From: Eubacterium sp.
GTDB taxonomy: Bacteria > Bacillota_A > Clostridia > Lachnospirales > Lachnospiraceae
Length of the DNA: 7,871 nucleotides
Assembly: GCA_023663915.1 (NCBI GenBank)
Contig: JAMPGN010000196.1
Coordinates: forward strand, 1-7,871
Direction of reading: 5' to 3'
In this document: positions 1-4,680 of the stretch, piece after piece
How the letters are laid out: every line of letters starts with the position of its first letter
Position numbering within the stretch: position 1 is the first letter of the stretch
Program-made: the position numbers and the translations under genes
The notes under the pieces: generated by a model
Database searches by the model: none
What the model saw: only the letters and a program-made list of their open reading frames with translations
Told to the model about the DNA's origin: nothing

Positions 1-76
1 AAAAAGCGGTGTACCCTACCATGAGTGGGAGTTAAAAAAGCGGTGTACCCTACCAATAAGTGGGAATGAAAAAGCG
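1..76 (+). ncRNA. Type III antitoxin RNA repeat array (ToxI-like), 5' end outside the window
   Basis: Two full 34-nt tandem units (1-34 and 35-68) and an 8-nt start of a third (69-76) lie just upstream of a hairpin terminator and a ToxN-like gene. Both units begin AAAAAGCGGTGTACCCTACC, and most differences fall in the second half. Within each unit GGT can pair with ACC, and the CCC lying between them can pair with the later GGG. These interleaved pairings make an H-type pseudoknot, the fold known for ToxI-family antitoxins, which are cut from such arrays by their toxin at the A-rich unit boundary. The partial last unit is also typical. The window starts inside the array, so the promoter and total copy number cannot be seen. 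There are no spacers, so this is not a CRISPR array. Confidence 0.85.
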
Positions 77-104
77 AAGGGCTGATCCGTGAAGTTCAGC
101 CCTT
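77..104 (+). terminator. Intrinsic terminator between antitoxin array and toxin
   Basis: AAGGGCTGA (77-85) pairs perfectly with TCAGCCCTT (96-104) around a 10-nt loop and is followed by a short, interrupted T tract. In type III systems a leaky terminator at this place keeps antitoxin RNA in excess over toxin mRNA. The weak T tract fits partial read-through. Confidence 0.8.
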
Positions 105-125
105 TATCATTTGGGGAGAAGTATC

Positions 126-332
126 ATGCATTTTTCATTTTATACGGTTGATACAGCCTACTGCGATTTTTTGAGGAAAACAGATCCTTGTGTGCCTTAT
201 ACTATGGATGAGAAGTCCATTCGACCGTTTGTGGGTATTGTTTTTTCCGTAAACGGTCTTCAGTATTATGCACCGCTTACCTCCCCGAAACTTAAGCATC
301 TACATATTTGTCAATTGACAGTTTGTGAGTAA
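126..332 (+). pseudogene. toxN: ToxN/AbiQ-family endoribonuclease toxin, 3'-truncated
   Basis: This is the N-terminal 58 or so residues of a type III toxin, an endoribonuclease held inactive by the RNA repeats upstream. The start is ATG 126, not the in-frame ATG at 111, because the GGGGAG ribosome binding site (113-118) lies between them. Family features visible are the FYTVDTAYCDFLRK opening, VPY, GIVFSVNGLQYYAPL and TSPKLKH. The T52-S53-P-K55 segment corresponds to residues reported as catalytic in ToxN. After H58 the similarity stops and ten unrelated residues lead to TAA 330-332. The usual family length is about 160-180 residues, so the second half of the fold is gone. The lost part begins where the erm promoter begins (TTGACA 315-320 lies inside the reading frame). 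The product is probably non-toxic; whether a 68-residue peptide could still bind the antitoxin RNA is unknown. Confidence 0.85.
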
Positions 333-350
333 GTATGCTATAGTTAGCAT
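315..350 (+). promoter_or_regulatory. Promoter for the erm leader, with palindrome over the -10 box
   Basis: A perfect -35 box TTGACA (315-320) and an extended -10 box TGCTATAGT (336-344, hexamer TATAGT 339-344) are 18 nt apart. ATGCTA (335-340) and TAGCAT (345-350) form a palindrome centred on the -10 region, which could be an operator or chance. The -35 box lies within the end of the truncated toxin frame. Confidence 0.75.
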
Positions 351-387
351 GTTCATAAAGAATATAAGTGGAAAGGTGGCTTTTAGC

Positions 388-435
388 GTGGGAATTTTTA
401 TTCGTTGTGCCCGCACCCGAAGAGAGGGGCAGTAG
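388..435 (+). CDS. Leader peptide of the erm gene
   Basis: A 14-codon frame starts at GTG 388, eight bases after AAGGTGG (373-379), and reads MGIFIRCARTREGQ with stop TAG 433-435. It opens with MGIF, as does the ErmC leader peptide. It also contains Arg-Thr-Arg, a +X+ motif of the kind at which macrolide-bound ribosomes stall (known for the ErmD leader). It sits between the promoter and an intrinsic terminator upstream of erm. The inferred role is drug-dependent ribosome stalling that alters folding of the leader RNA and lets transcription or translation of erm proceed. The peptide is too short for homology to be decisive; the call rests on position, ribosome binding site and motif. Confidence 0.7.
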   Translation: MGIFIRCARTRREGQ

Positions 436-491
436 AAAAGCAGATATAGTATCTCATGTAGATGGGATTTTTTTGCGTGCGAATAAAAATT
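393..491 (+). promoter_or_regulatory. Long-range RNA pairing in the erm leader
   Basis: AATTTTTATTCG (393-404), inside the leader peptide codons, is exactly complementary over 12 nt to CGAATAAAAATT (480-491), just past the first terminator. The pairing would enclose the terminator hairpin. A ribosome translating or stalled on the leader peptide would prevent it, giving a plausible switch. A local TGCCC/GGGCA stem between the arms could compete. The direction of the effect on termination cannot be read from sequence alone. Confidence 0.55.
451..474 (+). terminator. Attenuator terminator in the erm leader
   Basis: ATCTCAT (451-457) pairs with ATGGGAT (462-468, one G-U pair) around a GTAG loop, followed directly by an unbroken T run (468-474). 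It begins 16 nt after the leader peptide stop codon. The stem is modest but the T run is strong, as expected for a conditional terminator. Confidence 0.65.
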
Positions 492-560
492 GCCATAGAT
501 TGACCGAACAAATATGACGTAAGTGTCAGATTTGTACAGTCTGCCTTATTGCAGCGTTTT

Positions 561-600
561 AGCAGGAAAATTCTGTTTGGAGAATTGTACCTGCTTTTTT
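561..600 (+). terminator. Second intrinsic terminator upstream of erm
   Basis: AGCAGG (561-566) pairs with CCTGCT (590-595), and inside it AATTCT (569-574) pairs with AGAATT (581-586). A T run at 595-600 follows. A CTGC/GCAG pairing just upstream (about 541-554) could form an alternative structure. It lies about 100 nt before the erm start codon, so transcription from 315-350 must pass two terminators to reach erm. Confidence 0.7.
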
Positions 601-702
601 ATTGTGTAATTAGGAAATTTCTCCAAAGAGTGGAAGAACCGAAGATCCTTCCGAACATAAGTGAACCGGACTGTGGAGCGCACAATAAGAAGGAGGCACG
701 CT

Positions 703-1530
703 ATGCAAAAGGGCAAGAGACCGCAGAAGTATGCATATGCCCAAAATACATCTGCAAAAAAATTATCGGACGCACAGAATTTTATTACCAATGGAAAATT
801 AATTCGCAGAATTGTCCGTCTTGCGGACATTCAGGCGAATGATACGGTTCTTGAGATCGGAACCGGAAAGGGGCATTTGACAGATGAGCTGTGCAGTAAT
901 GCGGGCATGGTTTATTCCGTGGAAATCGATCGGAAACTGTATGAGAGCGCAGGCAGACGGTTGTCGCAGTATTCCAATTTAAAATTGATCCACGGGGATT
1001 TTTTGAAATATAAGCTTCCGGACAAGGGAGATTACAAGATCTTTGCCAATATTCCGTATTTCATTACGACACAGATTATAGACAAATTGACGCAGGGGAC
1101 AAATCCGCCTACAGATATCTGGCTTGTGATGGAAAAAGGGGCGGCAAAACGGTTTATGGGGATTCCGAAGGAGACAACAAAGTCCCTGTTGCTCAAGGTG
1201 GGCTGGGAGATGAAGATTATGTATTATTTCCGTAGGGAAGATTTTCATCCCATGCCGACGGTAGATTCCGTTTTGGTACATTTTACCAGAAAGGCAAAGC
1301 CGGATCTTGACAGAAGCGAATGCGTCGCGTTTCGGAAATTTATGGAACATTCCATGAAATACGGCATATCCGGTAAAGGCGGATTGCTTACGAAGAGACA
1401 GGTATCAGTGGCGCTTAAGCAGGCAGGACTGCCACATGCCCATGAAGATGGCGTTACACTTTATATACAGTGGCTTTGCCTGTTTCGATGGTATCAGACT
1501 ATATCGACACGGGCAAAGTGGGCGAAGTAA
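703..1530 (+). CDS. erm: 23S rRNA (adenine-N6)-methyltransferase, Erm family, with fused tail
   Basis: Erm enzymes methylate A2058 of 23S rRNA with S-adenosylmethionine and confer macrolide-lincosamide-streptogramin B resistance. The start ATG 703 is six bases after AAGGAGG (690-696); the in-frame upstream extension has no such site. In the 275-residue protein, SDAQNFIT (22-29) matches the family's substrate-entry segment. EIGTGKG (51-57) is the SAM-binding motif I, VEID (73-76) the acidic motif II, GDF (98-100) motif III, and NIPY (116-119) the catalytic motif IV. FHPMPTVDSVL (181-191) is the conserved Erm/KsgA segment. The smaller C-terminal domain ends in QWLCLFR. From about W263 the tail WYQTISTRAKWAK is an out-of-frame reading of an hflX remnant, so the native last residues have been replaced. 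Most of the enzyme is intact and probably active. Erm rather than KsgA is favoured by overall resemblance and the attenuator leader; the Erm class was not determined. Confidence 0.9.
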   Translation: MQKGKRPQKYAYAQNTSAKKLSDAQNFITNGKLIRRIVRLADIQANDTVLEIGTGKGHLTDELCSNAGMVYSVEIDRKLYESAGRRLSQYSNLKLIHGDFLKYKLPDKGDYKIFANIPYFITTQIIDKLTQGTNPPTDIWLVMEKGAAKRFMGIPKETTKSLLLKVGWEMKIMYYFRREDFHPMPTVDSVLVHFTRKAKPDLDRSECVAFRKFMEHSMKYGISGKGGLLTKRQVSVALKQAGLPHAHEDGVTLYIQWLCLFRWYQTISTRAKWAK

Positions 1531-1836
1531 AAAAACTGGCGTGGGAATGTGACGCAGATGTCATCGGAGAACAGAATCTATCTGTCTGTCAGAGAGCGAA
1601 TCGGCATGGAGGAACTGATACGCCTGATCGAGAAGAAGCTGGCGGGCGGTTACAGAGAATGTGTGTTGCTTATCCCCTATACGGACGGCAGGGCGGTCGC
1701 CTACCTCAATGAACACGCGGTGGTATACGAGACGGAGTATCGGGAGGAGGGCGTGCGGATGCGGGTAAACTGCAGGGCGCAGGATTATGGGTATTATGGG
1801 AAGTATCTTATTTCCGATGAGAAGGTTGAGGGATAG
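1491..1836 (+). pseudogene. hflX: hflX remnant: internally deleted, frameshifted, 5'-truncated
   Basis: HflX is a ribosome-associated GTPase that splits stalled or hibernating ribosomes; some homologues give macrolide tolerance. Two pieces remain. In one frame, about 1497-1565 reads DYIDTGKVGEVKKLAWECDA, matching the 'YIGxGKVEElKxL' stretch of the N-terminal domain. From about 1567, in the frame one base on (starting with the codon after TCG 1564), the sequence reads ENRIYLSVRERIGMEELI. It continues through VLLIPYTDGRAVAYL and YREEGVRMRV to the stop at 1834-1836; this is the C-terminal end of the GTPase and the HflX C-terminal domain. The rest of the N-terminal domain and most of the G domain (P-loop, switches) are absent, and the join shifts the frame. 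The 5' end is fused to erm. The C-terminal match is clear; the N-terminal one is shorter and less certain. Confidence 0.8.
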
Positions 1837-1865
1837 CATGAATTGCTTTATATTTTTTTGGATAT

Positions 1866-2054
1866 CTATTTTGCAAGGCAGGAAAAAGTCAAATATCCCG
1901 CAGCAAGCTGACAGGGTATTAGGTCTCCGCTTCGCTTCGGTCGGCGCTAAACATGCGCCACTGGCGCATAGCGCCCTCGCGGCAGTCGTCAAAGGTTAAG
2001 AGAACCTTCGGTTCTCTGCAAGCATGACTTTGACTCGTTGCTCGCGGAAATAAA
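1866..2054 (-). repeat. Left copy of a hairpin-rich inverted repeat flanking the pstS-like gene
   Basis: The reverse complement of this stretch matches 3419-3595 with scattered differences and one insertion of about 20 bases near 1882. The inner 33 bases (2022-2054 versus 3419-3451) are identical. It contains a near-perfect hairpin: GGCGCT (1943-1948) with AGCGCC (1970-1975) and ATGCGCCA (1953-1960) with TGGCGCAT (1962-1969). A second hairpin is AGAGAACC-TTC-GGTTCTCT (about 2000-2018). The outer edge, with CTATT and TTGCAAGGCAG near 1866-1881, is also shared. No transposase is present. It looks like a dispersed, non-coding repeat family. Confidence 0.75.
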
Positions 2055-2088
2055 TTTGCGTGTAAATAAACTCCCATATATGCAGCAT

Positions 2089-3348
2089 CTATGGCGCGTA
2101 TTTCGGCACATCGCTGTCGGCGGACGGATTGACGAATCCCACGGCTTCCACCAGCCGCCTGCCCTCCTCTGACCCGATATAGGCGAAAAATGCCTGCACC
2201 ACCCCACTCTGCCTAGAGAGCGCGCCGTCGGTCACCATCACCAAAGGACGGCTCATGCGGTAGCTGCCCGTCTGGATCTGCTCCTTCGTCGGCAGACTGC
2301 CATCCAGCGCAAGTACCCGAACCGTATCGTCCGGCAGCCCCGCCGAGACATAACCGATCGCCCCCGCTGTCGCCGCGACCCGCGCCATCACTGCGCCCGA
2401 TGAATCCATCTCATTCGCATAAGCGCATCGATCTTTGAGATCGATCTGTTCCTCAAAAGTACACCTCGTACCGCTTCCCGCTTCCCGTCCTACGACCACG
2501 ATCATTTCGTCCGCACCGCCCACTTCCAGCCAGTTGCGGATCCTGCCCTCATAGATCGCCGCCAGCTGTGTCAGCGTCACGTCCGCCACCGGATTCGTGG
2601 GGTGTGTGATCACCGCGATCCCGTCCACCGCCACCACCGTCTCCACCGCACCCGCCTGCCGCTCCTCTTCCCGCAGATTCCGCGACACATTCCCGATATC
2701 CGCCCGTCCTGTCAGCACAGCCGCAATGCCTGCGGAAGATCCGGTAAACTCCGCCGTGACCGTGACGTCTGGATTGGCAGCCATAAAGCCCTCCGCCAGC
2801 ACATTCGCCAGCGGCTCCATCGCGGTAGAGCCGGTCATGACGATTACCGCGGCTGCCTTCGTTTGCGCCATCTCTTCCGCGTGCATGGCGTTTGTGTTTG
2901 TATCTTTTACGGATATCGGTTCTGTGCCTATCGTTTCCTCAGATATCGCCTCCGTGCCTATCATTTCCTCGGTTACCGCCTCCGTGCCTATCTTTTCCTC
3001 GGATACCACCTCTGTGTCTATCATTTCCTCGGTTATCGCCTCCGTGCCTATCTTTTCCTCGGTTATCGCCTCTATGCTTATCATTTCCTCGGTTACCACC
3101 TCTATGCTTATCATTTCCTTGGTTGCCGCCTCCGTGCCTATCTTTTCCTCGGTTATCGCCTCCGTGTCTGTGTCTTTTACGACTGACGCCTCTGCGTCTG
3201 CCGTATCTATGGAACACTTGAGCCGTGTGAAAACATTTGCTTCTCCGTATTCAGCGCGGCATATTGCGATCCCCAGCAGCCCCATGGCGACCATTCCCGC
3301 AATGCGCCAACACCTTCTCCTGTCACCGCTTCCTTTCGTCTCCCGCAA
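2089..3348 (-). CDS. PstS-like phosphate-binding protein with repeat-bearing N-terminal stalk
   Basis: This is a periplasmic-type binding protein of the PstS family, which captures phosphate outside the membrane for the PstCAB transporter. Residues 10-32 are a basic segment followed by a hydrophobic stretch (GMVAMGLLGIAIC), a signal or lipoprotein-like leader; the lipobox is poor. Residues 62-141 are eight 10-residue acidic repeats of the type TEAITEEKIG. The binding domain (about 168-410) shows MTGSTAMEPL, FTGSSAGI, GRADIGNVSRNL and GREAGSGTRCTFEE, the phosphate-contact loops of the family. The stalk makes it longer (419 residues) than usual (about 280-330). The start is uncertain. TTG 3348 gives the full leader but has no good ribosome site, and an in-frame ATG at 3408 is cut off by TAG 3379-3381. 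No pstC, pstA, pstB or phoU is nearby. The gene is more GC-rich than its surroundings and flanked by inverted repeats, suggesting acquisition as a cassette. Confidence 0.85.
   Translation of the reverse strand: MRETKGSGDRRRCWRIAGMVAMGLLGIAICRAEYGEANVFTRLKCSIDTADAEASVVKDTDTEAITEEKIGTEAATKEMISIEVVTEEMISIEAITEEKIGTEAITEEMIDTEVVSEEKIGTEAVTEEMIGTEAISEETIGTEPISVKDTNTNAMHAEEMAQTKAAAVIVMTGSTAMEPLANVLAEGFMAANPDVTVTAEFTGSSAGIAAVLTGRADIGNVSRNLREEERQAGAVETVVAVDGIAVITHPTNPVADVTLTQLAAIYEGRIRNWLEVGGADEMIVVVGREAGSGTRCTFEEQIDLKDRCAYANEMDSSGAVMARVAATAGAIGYVSAGLPDDTVRVLALDGSLPTKEQIQTGSYRMSRPLVMVTDGALSRQSGVVQAFFAYIGSEEGRRLVEAVGFVNPSADSDVPKYAP
2926..3165 (-). repeat. Eight 30-bp tandem repeats inside the pstS-like gene
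   Basis: The period is exactly 30 bp, so unit gain or loss keeps the frame. Units vary at a few sites (E/K, I/V, G/S/D), and the pattern TE(A/V)(I/V)(T/S)(E/K)E(K/M/T)I(G/S/D) is acidic and probably forms an extended or helical spacer between membrane anchor and binding domain. Partial units extend on both sides (VKDTD before, TEPIS and VKDTN after). Because the period is a multiple of three, several other frames are also open through it. Confidence 0.95.
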
Positions 3349-3418
3349 CCGTCCCGCCCGTTTCCCGCCGTCTTCTTCCTATAATGTATGCGCCGTCCCG
3401 TTGTCCATATCCGATCTT

Positions 3419-3595
3419 TTTATTTCCGCGAGCAACGAGTCAAAGTCATGCCTGCAGAGCACCGAAGATTCTCTTAGCGTTTGACGACTGCCACAAGGAC
3501 GCTATGCGCCAATAACGCATGTTTAGCACCAGTCAGAGCGAAGCGGTGACCAAATCCCCCGCAGCTTGCTGCCTTGCAAGTTCAATAGGCTGCCG
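3419..3595 (+). repeat. Right copy of the hairpin-rich inverted repeat
   Basis: This is an inverted partner of 1866-2054, starting with 33 identical bases (3419-3451). It diverges gradually toward the outer end at CTTGCAAGTTCAATAGG. Several differences from the left copy keep the main hairpin paired through G-U pairs. It lies directly upstream of the pstS-like gene. A short degenerate third trace (TCTTAGCGCTTGACTGCTG, from 3708) may be another decayed copy. Confidence 0.75.
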
Positions 3596-3970
3596 CAGCA
3601 AGAAAAGTGCGTACAATATATGGACGTTTTGCAGAATGCAATCCACTATATATTGTATGTCTTAACTTTAATACGACACCCCATTTGACTGATTTAAATA
3701 TTCGTCGTCTTAGCGCTTGACTGCTGCGCTATGTAGAACGTTTTATTTATTAAACGTTTAAGTTACGTATCAAGTCATTTTTTCTGCCATTTTTTGTCTA
3801 TTTTTACCTATTTTTTGACTTGCTTTTTGTGATATACGTAAATTTTTGTTTTTTATCTAAAATAAAGTTGAATTTTATCTTAAAATGATGTTATTATAAC
3901 TAAAACGATTAAGTGAAGATTTGATCGTGTTTCCTCTTATTCTAGTTACCACCATAACTATATAATGTAA
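3596..3970. other. Gene-free AT-rich stretch with hairpin and phased T-tracts
   Basis: No supported reading frame is seen here. TACAATATATGGA (3612-3624) faces TCC (3642-3644) plus ATATATTGTA (3648-3657), a hairpin with a 3-nt bulge. AGCGC/GCGCT forms a small hairpin near 3711-3729. T-tracts of five or six bases start at 3778, 3790, 3801, 3811 and 3824, close to one per helical turn, so the DNA is probably curved. TTACGTATCAAGTCA (about 3763-3777) finds its complements in TGACTTG (3816-3822) and ATACGTAA (3834-3841), another interrupted inverted repeat. Confidence 0.6.
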
Positions 3971-4011
3971 CCAAAAAAGAACAGCCGTTTCCAAATGACT
4001 GTTCTTTTTGG
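3971..4011. terminator. Bidirectional terminator after the tyrosine phosphatase gene
   Basis: CCAAAAAAGAACAG (3971-3984) and CTGTTCTTTTTGG (3999-4011) form a stem of about 13 bp with a 14-nt loop, with A and T runs in the arms. It lies 18 bases past the stop codon of the minus-strand gene that ends at 4030 and can act in both directions. Confidence 0.85.
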
Positions 4012-4029
4012 TATATCGCTTTCTCTTCG

Positions 4030-4491
4030 CTACCTTCCTTCGTTCAGCAAAAAATCCAGAAACGCCTCGCACCCCTCTAAAATATCGTCATACGTCACAT
4101 CAAATTCTCCCGTATACCACGGGTCGGCGATCGCCCTGCTGCTTCCGGCATATTCTAACAGCTTGTGTATTTTATGCGCCGGATCGCCGCCTGCAATTCT
4201 GGTCATGTTACGAATATTGGCGTCGTCCATGCCGATCAAGTAATCATAATCGTCGTAATCCGCCCGCGTCATCTGGACGGCGCGATGCGGAATAAGAGGA
4301 ACGCCGACCGCACGCAGTTTGTTGACCGTTCCGTAGTGCGGGCTGTTGCCGATCTCTTCACGGCTGGTGGCAGCGGACGCGATCTGAAATTGGGATTCTA
4401 CGTGACGCTGGCGCACGAGATGGGTCATGACGCTCTCCGCCATGGTGGAACGACAGATGTTGCCGTGGCACACGAATAACACTTTTATCAT
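4030..4491 (-). CDS. Low-molecular-weight protein tyrosine phosphatase
   Basis: This cytoplasmic enzyme of 153 residues, normal for the family, removes phosphate from protein tyrosines through a cysteine-phosphate intermediate. The P-loop CHGNICRS (8-15) gives the nucleophile C8 and R14 of the C(X)5R signature. DPWYTG (123-128) carries the general acid D123, with tyrosines at 80-84 nearby as in family members. AAGGAGAT lies about eleven bases before ATG 4491. It is transcribed alone, with its own terminator downstream (3971-4011). A TTGAAA/TATAAC pair (4541-4546 and 4516-4521, 19 nt apart) is a possible but weak promoter. Bacterial members often oppose tyrosine kinases of capsule synthesis or act in stress resistance, but no kinase or capsule gene is here. 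The Tn916-type element ends just upstream of this gene. Confidence 0.93.
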   Translation of the reverse strand: MIKVLFVCHGNICRSTMAESVMTHLVRQRHVESQFQIASAATSREEIGNSPHYGTVNKLRAVGVPLIPHRAVQMTRADYDDYDYLIGMDDANIRNMTRIAGGDPAHKIHKLLEYAGSSRAIADPWYTGEFDVTYDDILEGCEAFLDFLLNEGR

Positions 4492-4588
4492 AGCTCTTAT
4501 ATCTCCTTATAAGTCGTTATAGCTTGGTTTTTCCTTATATTTTCAAGGCTTCCCATACAGCCCCGAAATGACCCTTATATCGTATATC

Positions 4589-4676
4589 TTACCATATCTT
4601 GGTATAAATTACCTCTGGAAATATGTAAAAATCAGGTAAAACCACCCTTTTTTTACCTTTTCCAGAGGTAAAACCA
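4589..4676. promoter_or_regulatory. Probable integrase arm-site cluster at the element end
   Basis: The stretch after the int stop codon is packed with TTACC/GGTAA motifs. TACC 4590-4593 faces GGTA 4601-4604. TTACCTCTGGAAA (4609-4621) faces its exact complement TTTCCAGAGGTAA (4659-4671). GGTAAAACCA occurs twice in direct orientation (4635-4644 and 4667-4676), 32 bp apart. Tn916-type integrases bind short direct repeats at both element ends through their N-terminal domain, so this is the expected place. The exact element-chromosome junction was not found; it probably lies between 4500 and 4610. Confidence 0.6.
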
Positions 4677-4680
4677 TACC

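Noticed and set aside
1..76. CRISPR array
   Set aside because: The 34-nt units are contiguous without spacers and lead into a ToxN-like gene, so a type III antitoxin array fits better.
523..609. A 28-codon frame (GTG start) over the second erm terminator as another leader peptide
   Set aside because: No ribosome binding site precedes it, and its codons run through the terminator stem.
549..842. Plus and minus frames of 94-97 codons over the erm leader and start
   Set aside because: They overlap the terminator and the well-supported Erm frame and resemble no family.
2892..3221. Other open frames through the 30-bp repeats on both strands
   Set aside because: A repeat period divisible by three keeps several frames open; the products are simple repeats with no start signals.
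2597..3484. Long plus-strand frame (295 codons) opposite the pstS-like gene
   Set aside because: It is antisense to a clear PstS domain and stays open because the 30-bp repeat and GC-rich codons lack stops; it has no ribosome site and only low-complexity sequence.
1866..3595. Classical insertion sequence
   Set aside because: Inverted repeats are present, but the interior encodes a phosphate-binding protein and no transposase, and no target duplication could be identified at the outer ends.
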